Positions 1-9,589 of a stretch of 64,000 nucleotides of DNA are shown piece after piece. The notes beneath the pieces are model-generated. The model saw only the letters and a list, made by a program, of their open reading frames with translations, made no database searches and had not been told where the DNA came from. A program made the position numbers and the translations under genes. Position 1 is the first letter of the stretch. Every line of letters begins with the position of its first letter. The stretch is from Favolaschia claudopus (Eukaryota; Basidiomycota; Agaricomycetes; Agaricales; Mycenaceae), in NCBI GenBank assembly GCA_037176885.1, contig JAWWNJ010000084.1:992001-1056000 (forward strand), read 5' to 3'.

Positions 1-385
1 CTGGCGTATTTAGAATTTCAGAATATGTTTGAATATGAATACGATACGGAAAATTCGTATCGTATCGTATTTATGGCCAGCACTAAATGTAGCACTTAAC
101 AATTAACTTGTCGGGCCGATAAATTGAGGAAACACCGCTGTGAGGGGGGCGTTACGCGTTACGTTTCACCCATACAAAGATACGAAGATACGATGTTTAC
201 GACCGACTACGCTTACAAAAGCTCAGGTAAATACAAGTAAATACCTCGTCGGTTCGATCAAGTGGTGGTAAAATAAAAACAGTGCGACACTGTACCATCT
301 GTTCAAAGAACAGGCCACGGTGCTGCAATCTGGGGCATGAGACTAAGACCCGTCTATCCCAGCAGACCTTTTCTCATCAAACACG
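1..385. other. Intergenic, no gene seen
   Basis: No convincing coding frame. An inverted repeat with perfect 11-bp arms (AATACGATACG at 39-49 and its complement at 61-71) sits near the left edge and probably belongs to a repeat cut by the window boundary. Confidence 0.5.
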
Positions 386-973
386 TCAGCTAGGCGCCTT
401 TTTCCGATTGAAAATCCCTCGAAGTTTTGGAAGAGCAGCATCTGAATCCCGTGTACGACGTGGCGTTTGACGCAAGGGGACAGAAGGGGAGGTTGAGGTT
501 GCCAGCGGGGTACGGCTATAACCTGGCAAACTTGGCGCGGAATCTGCAGGGGCATGGGCGAGAGCGTCGGACGGAGGCTGCGGAGAGCGAGGTGGAGCTA
601 CGACGTCACCGATGACGTCGGGAGCCATAGCATCCTGCTCAGGAGGCGGATGGGCAGCCAGCGTCGTTGGGCACAGTCCCGAGTCCTCCTCTGAGTGCAC
701 GGGGAACAAGCTCGGAGGGGGTTGGGTGAGAACCTGCAGAATCTGGGAAAAGTTGCGGCTCTGCTCAAGCATAGCAGACGACAATTCGTTGACATGCCGC
801 CATAGCACGGCGAGCTCCTGCCAGAGCTGTGGCTGGCCAGCGCCGGTCGAACGTCGTTTGCGGGCTAGCCTGAACCTAGTGCAAGCTGCTTTGTTGGTCG
901 GATCCGGAAAGTGGGGGCGCCGCAGTGGGCGGTGACGAGAAAGGTGGGGGGAAGATGATTCGTCGGGGTCCAT
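386..973 (-). CDS. Hypothetical proline/serine-rich protein, 195 aa
   Basis: An open frame on the minus strand. The first true ATG, at 973, opens with MDPDESSSPHLSRH and gives about 195 residues. The frame also stays open about 38 codons upstream without another ATG. A central stretch (roughly residues 48-82, from LWQELAVLWRHVNELSSAM onward) could form an amphipathic helix or short coiled coil. It is followed by long Pro/Ser/Ala-rich low-complexity sequence and a basic C-terminus. I recognise no domain. The composition resembles disordered fungal proteins or the N-terminal part of a retroelement Gag, but no zinc knuckle or capsid motif is visible. It may be non-coding. No splice sites or neighbours support a function. 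Confidence 0.25.
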   Translation of the reverse strand: MDPDESSSPHLSRHRPLRRPHFPDPTNKAACTRFRLARKRRSTGAGQPQLWQELAVLWRHVNELSSAMLEQSRNFSQILQVLTQPPPSLFPVHSEEDSGLCPTTLAAHPPPEQDAMAPDVIGDVVAPPRSPQPPSDALAHAPADSAPSLPGYSRTPLATSTSPSVPLRQTPRRTRDSDAALPKLRGIFNRKKAPS

Positions 974-1296
974 GTCGGTAACGATGCCGACCAGGGGTTT
1001 TTGGGCAACGAAGAGCCCAGCAAGTGAGGAGGAGGATGCGGATGTGTTGTCTACACCGACAGAGCGTCGATGCGTATGTCTCACCACAAGGGTGACCTCA
1101 CCGTTATCCGGTGGTGGTGGTGGTGAGAGGACGAAAGAAATTGAAGTGCTACAGTAACTAAGTACTTATACAGGAAAATCGAGGCTGTGTACATGGAGTC
1201 ATGGGGACGAAACGGGCAGATCTCGCCGTGAGCTGATGCGAGCGGTAGCGCCAGGTGCGGCTCAAGAAGTCCGACACGGGTCCACGGCGGCACCAA

Positions 1297-1471
1297 TAGA
1301 GCATTTTAATTTTTGGCAAACGGTGAAAATCAAATTTCAGTTCGAAAAACTAAGCGAGTTTGGTGAAAAACGACAGTGGGCTGCCCACTGTTTTGCGGCT
1401 CCACAACCAAAATTTGGGTACGCGTTTGCTGAAGAAAACAACGATTTTTCACCGTTTGCCAAAGTGCTCTA
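1297..1471. mobile_element. TA-flanked MITE, GAGCA-TIR family, copy 1
   Basis: Inverted ends begin GAGCA and carry TTGGCAAACGGTGAAAA; the left end has about 5 extra bases after the first T-run. TA dinucleotides flank both ends (1297-1298, 1470-1471), as expected for Tc1/mariner-type target duplication. A second copy lies at 5560-5726 in the opposite orientation and shares the internal motif around TTTTGCGGCTCCACAACCAAA. There is no coding capacity. Confidence 0.75.
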
Positions 1472-2479
1472 ATATCCAGAATTTCTCTGTCGGCAAGGAG
1501 TGCCGTAAGATGGCCATTTTGGCCTAAAAATGCCAAATTTATTCAAAAAATGACCAAAATGACCATCTTCAAGCAGCCATTGCGGAAACTGTATGAATCT
1601 ATGTCAAGTAACATATGACTGACGTCGTATTTGCGAGTACTTTCGACCTATGAAGGCCGTTTTTTGGTGGGGTGTAGCACGGAGTAGTGCCCTGAAAATA
1701 AATCCCTAAAAAAATTCATTACACTCGAATTACTATATATGGTAATGGGGTAAGTTGCGCAGAAAAAAATTATTGCACTCGTATTCCTTGTCTAGCACTT
1801 TGTTTGCGTCAAAAGACGCACTGAATACCTCAGAACCACGTGTTGCAGTATTTTCTGCGGCCACTGTACAGTAGTAATAAAGAAAGTCATTTTGAGGCAG
1901 ATTGCATCGAAAGTACTGAACAAACTGGTCGATTTGCGCAAGACTGGCTCATTTTATTGTGTTGTAGTGTTTTGCTATCACGTTATTTGGCGATATTTGA
2001 CTCGCCCCACAAATTGCCCTCGTTCTCAACGAAAACATAGTCGATTTACTTGATTCTTGATTGTAAGTGGTAGCCAGGAGAATGAACTATAAGTCTATAA
2101 CAAACTTCACCCGTTTCCGCTTCCCAGTCCACCCACAATCAAGCGAAAATGCTAAACGTTTCGCTTCGGGGTTTGCGACTGCATGCACTGGCATGGGCCA
2201 TACTAAAAAAGCTTACTCTATTATTCGTGGCCTCTAACGAGATTTTACAACATGATTTAGATACTGAACCCCTCCCGATATTCTATGTAGCCCAAATCCG
2301 ACAAGTCGTGGATGGCCATCATACATCAATCACGGTTTTTCACCCCCTTGCCTCGGATGCTATAATCCTCAGTGATGTGGATCTTTATCCCAGCGGTGAT
2401 CGGGGAAACCTGAAACGCTCTGAGAACGATATTTAAGAGAACGCTCGCTTGATTTCCTGAGAGAATCCGCAGCGCATCC
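1472..2479. other. Intergenic / possible 5' region of zinc-finger gene
   Basis: AT-rich, with no recognisable domain. An ATG-initiated frame at 2149-2436 (95 codons) is preceded by an A-rich context but matches nothing I recognise. It ends before the zinc-finger exons, and I could not join it to them in frame. Confidence 0.4.
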
Positions 2480-3086
2480 ATGGAGCTGCAATTTTGGGAA
2501 GGGCTCTCCATTTCCGAAAGCAACAGCAGCTATTCCGAGCGGTAAGTTGATTTTAATACTTATGCGCACCGTAGTACTACTAGGTTTTAACATTTATTGG
2601 GCTCTGCACAGACCGACCACCAACTTAGCATGCGATCAAGGATGTGCCGACGTGGCTGACCTTTTCCCCCAACACACGAGGGTCAGTCACGAGTGGACCC
2701 TGTCTTCTGGGGATCGAAAAAAACCTATGAGAGTTCGCGGGCGCAGAGCACCAACCGAAATGGAGCATTCAGATGCAGATCGCAAATTTTCTTGCAAAGT
2801 GTGCGCAGCCTGTTTTAAACGTCCCGAGCATCTGAAGCGGCACTCCAAGTGTCTACACGAGTTGCAGAGAGGTGAGCCTCTGTCATTCGCGTTTCGTACT
2901 TGAATTTTTAAATATCTTTCAGCCTTTGCCTGCCCGACAGTTGGATGCCGAAAGAGATTCAGCCGCAGCGATAATCAAAAATGCCACACGCGTCGGCAGT
3001 CCTGCGGGGGGTCGACGGTTACCAAAGTAACTTGTGTCAAATCTAACTTATTCCGCCTATACCACCAAGGTCCACCATTACCATGA
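2480..3086 (+). CDS. Small C2H2-type zinc-finger protein (three exons)
   Basis: Exons 2480-2541, 2612-2871 and 2923-3086 join in phase across two GT-AG introns of 70 and 51 bp to give 161 residues. An in-frame stop at 2450 lies upstream of the first ATG. Finger 1 (around 2785-2860) reads C-x2-C-x12-H-x4-H within FSCKVCAACFKRPEHLKRH, the RSEHLKRH type of Msn2/4-like fungal regulators. Finger 2 (2931-3000) is C-x4-C-x12-H-x5-C with FSRSDNQKCH, so its last ligand is Cys, not His. A weak third finger with CESVCC and LTRHAQK follows at 3209-3253 in another frame and could be reached by an alternative last intron (about 3034-3107) ending at the stop at 3254. A DNA-binding role is inferred from the fingers. 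The short length and missing activation region suggest a decayed copy or tiny regulator. Confidence 0.5.
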
Positions 3087-3256
3087 TTTCTACACATATC
3101 TCTATAGATGCCATTCCGTGCGCAACATTATGCATATTCGATGTTCCCTTGTGTGTGCAGAATGTACGCCCCGATTCTGAGCAACACCAATTCTGCTGCG
3201 AATCAGTCTGCTGTAGAAAGCTGCACCGCCCGCTTACTCGTCATGCCCAAAAGTGA

Positions 3257-3841
3257 CCGGAAACTTGATTGTTTTGTGGATATTTTCTTTGCAAATCTGA
3301 ATGTTCATGGTCTTTAGTATAGTTTGCCTTCATAAAACTCAATAGGCTCGTGACCAGCCTGTCTACGTTGCAACGATTTTTACATTTGGAGGTGGTCATT
3401 GTCGTAGACGGGCTGGTACTTTTCGGAGCTGTCACAAGGGCGGGGCCGGAGTTTGAATCTTGCCGCCGGCATCAGCTTTCCCATGTTACTTTTGTGGCGT
3501 CACGCGCTGGCTTTTCCGCTACCTCCACGCTCGACGCGTCTTTCTTGCTCTTACCGTCAACATCTCGCCCTCAGATCACTACTGAACTATTCTATCTTTC
3601 TATCGTCGCGTCTCCGAGGGCTTCCTTCCCCAGTTTCTACCTGTATCTTCGCTAGGCTCGAGCACCCACCCGGCGAAGTCCGGCACTGCTACGTCTGTCT
3701 CTGCTTCTTTCAAGCAGCTACAGTGAATCTCCTGAAGCTTCAAGCCGTCCTCCTCCAACCTGGCACCCGCATAGAAGTCAGCAATCAACTAACTTCATCG
3801 AATTGAACACAGTATTCTAGATTTTGATTTCGATCTTTCGG
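3257..3841. other. Intergenic, no gene seen
   Basis: Pyrimidine-rich stretches precede the helicase-like reading frame and could be its promoter or leader. I see no coding region or repeat. Confidence 0.4.
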
Positions 3842-5429
3842 ATGCATAATGGATCACCTCTGCCGCTCTCCCCCTTTGCATTGAACGCACTACGAGCACT
3901 TCCGCCGACCTTCTCTTCGTCTCCAACTGCTGCCGAATGTCTCATTGCACTTGAAGCTTTTTTATGCTTGGATTTCATCTCAAAAGGCACTCTGGCCCCC
4001 CGAGAGCTTCAAATTCGGAGTGCCATAGCCATCCGTCAGAGCAAAGATCTTATAGTACGCTCAGGGACCGGCAGCGGCAAAACTCGCGCCATGATTTTAC
4101 CGGTCCTGATGCTTCCGAAAGACGCCGTTGTCATTACTGTTGCGCCTCTTAGACTGATACAGGAACATCATGCAGGTGCTCTTCATTTGACGTCCTCTCC
4201 TTTCTGACGGGCTCAGGTTTCGGAATTCTCCAAGTATTGTATATCTTCCATCGCGATTAATTCTCACACCCCTAGCTAGTACTCCGGCGCTTTGGAAGGT
4301 ATGTGTAATTATGTTTCGCCTTTGTTCCGATCTTGATACCGTGGCAGTCTATTAAACATCATATTCAGTTTCGACACTATTCGGTTTCACTTGAACAGTG
4401 CGGCCCATATAAAGGTCACATTCCCAAATTTGCGAAGCTTTTTCACGATCCCACTTGGGCCAAGAAAATTCAAATAGACGAAGCACATTTCATCGTAACG
4501 GCCGGACAAAGCAAGGACGGCGAGGCGTCATTCCGGTCTGCATACACGAACCTATGGGAGCGTTTGCGAGTCCATCTACCTTTGACGATGCCGTGCAGCG
4601 CCGTTTCTGCTTCTCTCCCTGGACATCGTGACGAAAACACTTCGAATGGACCCTGCCAACACAGCTAAAGTTATACTGACAACAAACCGTTCGAACCTCG
4701 TCTACGCAACAATCCCAATAGATGGAAAGATCAGTAACCTCTCCAATCTTGACTTCCTCGCTCCGCAACCTTTCCCCCCACAACCATATTCTCATCGACA
4801 ACAAGAAGCGCGCTACGAAAATTGAAAACTATCTCAACGAACGTTTGCCCCCAGAGCTAGCTTCTAAGCGTCCTTTTCGAAAGTTTCATTCTGGGATGTC
4901 TCCGCAGTACCTACTAGCTAAAAGCCACGATAGCGCTGTTCTGGGCTGATTGCTACAGAATGCGCATCGAATGTTTGTTTGATTTTTACTTCTCCTTTCG
5001 CTCTACCCGCTACATAGCAATATCTGTTTCCAGGGCTTCGATATGGCATCGATTTGGCTGATAGTGATGTACGGGGTCGCCCCCACCATGGCGGAAGATC
5101 TACAACGTGGTGGACGGGGTGGGAGGGATGGCCTAGAGTGCTTGGTGCTCACGATCGCTGAACGATGGGCGTACGAGAATCTTGCCGAGACAGATGCGGA
5201 CCAAACAAGAGGAACGAGTTACAACGGGCGGTGGTTGAGTATGCTTCGACGAAGAAGTGTAGGCGGAGGTTTTTGGCCCTGGCGAACAACGACAATAGTC
5301 TGACAGGTGAGCAATCCACGGTCTGCGTTAGTGGTGTACACTCTGACTGCTCCAGCATGCACATATATCTGCCGTGCATGTTGCGACAATTGCACTCCCG
5401 ACTTTGATCTACAGTTGAACATCTCATAA
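3842..5429 (+). pseudogene. Broken RecQ-like DEAH helicase
   Basis: Starts at the ATG at 3842. In order along several frames: Walker A GTGSGKT (about 4065-4090), a segment with VSEFSKY, the HYSVSLEQCGPYKGH region, the DEAH box IDEAHFI (about 4470-4490), helicase motif IV-like LIDNKKRATKIENYL, and the arginine-finger motif LQRGGRGGRDGLECLVL (about 5103-5150). A Cys cluster ending CRACCDNCTPDFDLQ resembles a RecQ zinc-binding region. Introns at about 4176-4216, 4299-4347, 4973-5033 and 5307-5355 fit GT-AG. Lesions: frameshifts near 4268 (with TAG at 4277 in the original frame), 4622, 4770 and 5190, and the first intron does not rejoin in phase. The family unwinds DNA using ATP. This copy cannot make a full protein. 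The stop at 5427 lies inside an adjacent inverted-repeat element, so the 3' end may be cut. Confidence 0.8.
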
Positions 5430-5542
5430 TGCATATGCTCACAATGCATAAAACTTGGTAGGCTGGTGTTTTATGCATTTTCTCATATTGCCTAATGCAT
5501 AAGGTTTGGGGCAAGTTTTTAGTGCATTATGCATTATGAGAT
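5421..5542. mobile_element. Short inverted-repeat element (MITE-like)
   Basis: The ends ATCTCATAATGCATA and its near complement form a 122-bp hairpin-like element. Further ATGCATAA repeats lie inside. It abuts and supplies the stop of the helicase pseudogene. No target duplication was identified. Confidence 0.55.
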
Positions 5543-5559
5543 CGACAATTTGGTGGCAA

Positions 5560-5726
5560 TAGAGCACTTTGGCAAACGGTGAAAAATGATTTTTTTCTTC
5601 AGTTCCCGCTAACCAAATTTTGGTTGTGGAGCCGCAAAACAGTGCGCAGCCCACTGTAGTTTTTCACTAAACTCGCTTAGTTTTTCGAACTGAAATTTGA
5701 TTTTCACCGTTTGCCAAAATGCTCTA
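5560..5726. mobile_element. TA-flanked MITE, GAGCA-TIR family, copy 2
   Basis: Ends GAGCACTTTGGCAAACGGTG and complement, flanked by TA at 5560-5561 and 5725-5726. Same family as 1297-1471, in reverse orientation. Non-coding. Confidence 0.8.
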
Positions 5727-6070
5727 ATTTGGCCGTTTGTGTCACTCTTCTAACGCATATGGGTACTACTCACGTCAAAAACACCAGTTTTGTCAGGGGA
5801 ACCCCTGTTCTGCGCAGCATGACGCAAAGGGACTTGTGGGACTTGGGCAGGGACTTGGGCACTTCTGCCCAAGTCCCATTACATTATTCCTGTGGAGCTC
5901 CATCAAACTATGACAGAGTTCTACTTTTGGGTACACAAGATCCCAGTCCAACTACGTCATCAAGGTGGGACTTAGCATGTGATCGGGCCAGGGACTATTG
6001 CCGGTTGACCCGGCCTTGTGGGAATTAGTTAGTTATGCTTGCCACACCTAGCGTGAGAATCCTTACCTAA
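5727..6070. other. Intergenic with 13-bp-arm hairpin
   Basis: No gene seen. A perfect inverted repeat has arms GGGACTTGGGCAG (5838-5850) and its complement (5865-5877) around a 14-nt loop that repeats half of the arm. Confidence 0.5.
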
Positions 6071-6212
6071 GGCTCCATTCGGTTGCGTCACTTCGGAGCA
6101 CTTGACGTCACTTACATAAGAGTATTTCTCACCAAAAGTTTGGCGTGGAATTTTTCCCAAGTGCTCCAAAGTGACGCTAAGTGACGCTAAGACACAACAG
6201 CCGAATGGAGCC
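6071..6212. mobile_element. MITE with GGCTCCATTCGG termini
   Basis: Terminal inverted repeats GGCTCCATTCGGTTG and CCGAATGGAGCC bound 142 bp with subterminal GTCACTT / AAGTGAC repeats. No clear target duplication. Non-coding. Confidence 0.6.
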
Positions 6213-6280
6213 TCAGTAGTTCTGCGTTATCTTGATGTTTATGAGAATTTCATTCATGTAGCGCGGGGGACCCCCCTTGA

Positions 6281-6377
6281 CGCTCGCCGCTAGGCCCACT
6301 GCGTGGTGCCGTCGCTCGCCGCTGGGCCCACTGCGTGGTGCTACCGCTCGCCGCGGTGGCCCACTGCGTGGGGCCAG
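6281..6377 (+). repeat. 32-bp minisatellite, 3 copies
   Basis: Three tandem units starting CGCTCGCCGC and containing GGCCCACTGCGTGG, at 6281, 6313 and 6345. GC-rich compared with the flanks. Confidence 0.75.
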
Positions 6378-6958
6378 GAATATTTCAAAGCGTCGGGGCG
6401 GTATTTTCATACTACTGTGTCTCTGCGTATTGAAGCAACACCAAATCGACCGTGACATTTCCGTTGCCTTTTTCAAGGGCAACGGCCATCATCGTGACAG
6501 TGACCGTTGCTTCAAAGTGAAACGGTTGCGCCTAATTCGAGGCGTATTAACAGCCGCTGGGATGGTTCAACTTGTGTGTTTATTTGGTATCCAACAACCG
6601 AGAATTTTGGCTGAAAATGCAATGTATAGAAAATGCCTCGGAATTCTTTCTGCTTTTTCCCGCAAAATGTCACGGTGGTTCAAACGCAACGCAGGCCACC
6701 GTGACCGTGACCTGGCAAACATTTTGCAACACTTTTGCAACGCAACGGAGGTTTTCGTGACCGTGATCGTTGCTTCCATACAGGGAGACACAGTAATTTC
6801 GTGCTATTGATTCAAATCAAATGTATTGATGTGCCGGAATCGAGTCCCACTGTTGAAGCTCAAATGTCTTCATCCGAGCTTCCGAGTCCCACTGTAGGGC
6901 TTTTTCCGTTGGGGTTGTTTGTTACTGTTTGTAGCAGAAGCCACATCTAATGAGATGT
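6378..6958. other. Non-coding, dispersed CCGTGACCGTGAC motifs
   Basis: No gene seen. CGTGAC-type motifs followed by GTTGC recur at about 6450, 6494, 6700 and 6755, suggesting a degenerate repeat. Confidence 0.4.
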
Positions 6959-7419
6959 CCTAAGGGAGGACCTCTGTTTATCCTTATGAAGGCTAGATCC
7001 CCAACCGGCCAAAACCCGCAATTTTTGTCCGAACCATTTCAAGGGCAAATTGGGCGGTTTTTGTCCTTTTTTGTCCGAACCGGACGTAGCCGACGCTGCC
7101 GTAAGTGCCGAAATGGGTAATCTTTGACGCGTAGCCATAAAAAACCTTCAAATCTTTCTCTCCGACCTCGTCTTTGCGCGCTTTGGGGGAAATCGAGCTG
7201 ATTTTGCGCCGAATTCCAAAACTTTTGGCTTTTTGACTGAGCGCTTGCCGACTCGGCAACCACCAACTGGCAGATTTTGTCCGAACCGGATCTAGGTAGG
7301 CTGCCCCCGCCTCACCAAATTTTGTCCGAATGGCATCTAGGCTTCGCGGGTTCTCCCCACCAAAATTTGTCCGAACCGGGATCTGGCATTTCGGGGGATA
7401 AGAAGAGGTCCTCCTAAGG
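6959..7419. mobile_element. Inverted-repeat element with internal GTCCGAACCGG repeats
   Basis: The ends CCTAAGGGAGGACCTC and GAGGTCCTCCTAAGG are inverted. A further partial end (TTCTTAGGAGGACCTT) lies at 7461-7476. Inside, GTCCGAAC(C)GG-like boxes recur five times at uneven spacing. The long open frame on the minus strand here is a product of this repeat structure and shows no domain. Probably a non-autonomous DNA element. Confidence 0.5.
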
Positions 7420-8639
7420 GCTCTCAAAGGTCATCAGGACAAACCCCATCGTTAGGGGTATTCTTAGGAGGACCTTCCATATATGGTAATGCAAGTTCAG
7501 TGGCCGCAACTGTAGGTCTGAGTCACCAAATTCGTATATTTTTATATGGCCTTACTAGCATGAGTCCGTGCTCCGCACGGAGAACGGGGAGATTATCCAT
7601 GCCACAGTGCTACATGTAGAAATTTGAAAGGTAAAACTTCAGCAGTGGATTGACTTTAGGAATACGGTGCCACGGAAATTCCCTTGTCCGACACAGTACT
7701 GACCCCCAAACTACCTGAATTTTCAAAGCAGGGAACAATCAGTCGAAAACTGCTACCACCCCCTGGGACGCTCGTCACCACCCTATTCGGTTGGTTCCTC
7801 GTGTCCCGTGGCTTGTTGCCCGTCCCACAGTAAGATATTACAAGTAAGTAACTGTTGACTAAAGACATTTATACCGACCTTGTACGCTTCAAATCCTGCG
7901 CTTGTTGAATTCAAATTGTTGTCGAGCTTCCCTCATTCACGGAAAAATTGTCAAGTTGATCATCTTCCCGTTGGATCCTGTCTCAATTCAGGTTGACCTG
8001 TGCCCGTCCCTAAATGGAATTTCCCTCAGATTTCTTGATTATGAAAATGCTCAGAATGCAGCGAAAGCACACCCGTGAACCACCGACCATAAAACTTTGA
8101 TAAAATCAACTTGACAGAGAAAGCAAAAGAAAGCCATAATTGATTGTTGACTCAAGGAACCTTCAGTCGCAGGTGGGACCCTCGTCACCGCCGCCCGTCC
8201 CGTGGCCTTTTTCTCGCTCTCGGTGAGCTATAGCAATTTACGCATGCGAAAACATAGCGTGGCGTTTGATTGGTCACTGTCCAGAGGTCCTGAACAGTTG
8301 TACTACTTCCCATTGCATTGTTCCACTTCTGGAGCTCTGACCTCGTCAGCGAGTGGGGAAGTAAGATGTTGGATCGAAGGCCTGCCCGTAAGCAGGCATA
8401 CGATGAGCGATTCTGATTCGGAGACCTGATTTGTCAATGAACAAAGCTTTGAGTCCGTTCTGTGTGGTGGTATAAAAAAGTGCTGGATCAGGTTGAAGTT
8501 GCATTTACTTCTGTTGAAAGTTAGCACACGGAATATTTGTGAAGCCATCTTTCAGCTGAAGCCAGAAAATAGGCTCATTAATCATGTCCGTGGCCTCCAC
8601 AGTCGAGACTGTGTACCTCCACATTGATAGAATGGAGAA
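7420..8639. other. Intergenic, no gene seen
   Basis: No recognisable coding sequence. GTCCCGTGGC-type motifs recur near 7800 and 8195. Confidence 0.4.
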
Positions 8640-9220
8640 GAATGTGCACCCTCCCAGTCATTGGTCCGGAACGCTGCCTTCCACTCGTCGCCTTCAATTG
8701 TTAAAGCCCCACCGGACATCGAGCTTCGTGAAGTACCGAGCTCCCCTGAGGGTTGATAAGGTCGTTGATCAAGGGGAGCGGGTAGCGATTCTTCACGCTC
8801 GATAGTCCTGTACGAACCGAAGTCCGCCATCCTTCTTCTTGACGAAGAAGACGGGTGAGGCCATAGGGGATTTTGACGGTCGAATCCGGCCAGTGCCAAG
8901 TCCCTTCTCAATGAAGGCATCAAGCTCCTTCTGTTCAAGAGGCGAGATTGGGTAGACCTTGCTGTTCGTGGGTTTAGAGTCCGGCACGAGCTCAATGGCA
9001 TGGTCCCAGGATCGACGTTCAGGCAGCGAGTCAAAGGACTCCTTGTTGAAAACATTGTCAAACTCTCGGGCCCATTCGGGAACGTTCGAGCGCCCCGGGG
9101 CTGAGTTTTTGGCGTATGCCTCAGCCAGGCGCTGGGAGACAGTGCTTCCAGCACGGATATCCTCAGAAGGCAGGAACTGGGTGTAGAACACCCGGTCTCC
9201 CGGCTCAAGGGGGTCCTGTC
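8640..9220 (-). pseudogene. Truncated Ty3/gypsy reverse transcriptase
   Basis: The best frame (9191 to 8793) carries the start of a gypsy RT: the region between protease and RT (VFNKESFDSLPERRSWDHAI), a PLEQKELDAFI helix and RT block MASPVFFVKKKDGGLRFVQDYR. The next RT blocks continue toward 8640 in other frames (EGDEWKAAFRT is legible), so frameshifts are present. The RT active-site YxDD, RNase H and integrase are absent. The upstream junction is abrupt near 9220. This is a dead 5'- and 3'-truncated fragment, unrelated in detail to the complete gypsy elements in this window. Confidence 0.8.
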
Positions 9221-9589
9221 AAATAAAGCCATGTCCTGTCTCTTGAATTCCAAATAACCATCGAGAGATGATAGACAGGAAATTGTTTTGTGTATAAAAA
9301 ATTAGAATAATTACACTACAAGGTCGTAAGCGGAGCGTGGCTTACGATCGGGATTATAGAGTCCCAAGCCACGTGGCGCTTCTAATCCACTCCAACGGAT
9401 TATCACAATCCACCTCACCGGCCCGATACCAGTACCTCTGCGCACATATTTGCCCTGCACTCACAACAAAAACAATGGTTTGAACAAACATTTATATTAC
9501 CTCTATGAAATTGAAACAATATATTATTTACCATGCCGTACCGTCCCTTTCGACAAATTCAGTCGCTCGATGACCACACCAGGCATGCG
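9221..9589. other. Intergenic, no gene seen
   Basis: Short stretch between retroelement fragments. No LTR or primer-binding site was recognised for the copia element that follows. Confidence 0.4.

Noticed and set aside
252..270. tRNA B-box-like GGTTCGATCAA
   Set aside because: No matching A-box or cloverleaf stems around it; no other tRNA candidate was found.
2149..2436. 95-codon ATG frame upstream of the zinc-finger exons
   Set aside because: No recognisable motif, and no in-phase splice to the finger exons was found.
6281..6377. CRISPR-like array
   Set aside because: Only three head-to-tail GC-rich units with no spacers; an ordinary minisatellite in a eukaryotic genome.
6993..7427. 144-codon minus-strand frame
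   Set aside because: Formed by repeated GTCCGAACC boxes of an inverted-repeat element; no domain and repeat-derived composition.
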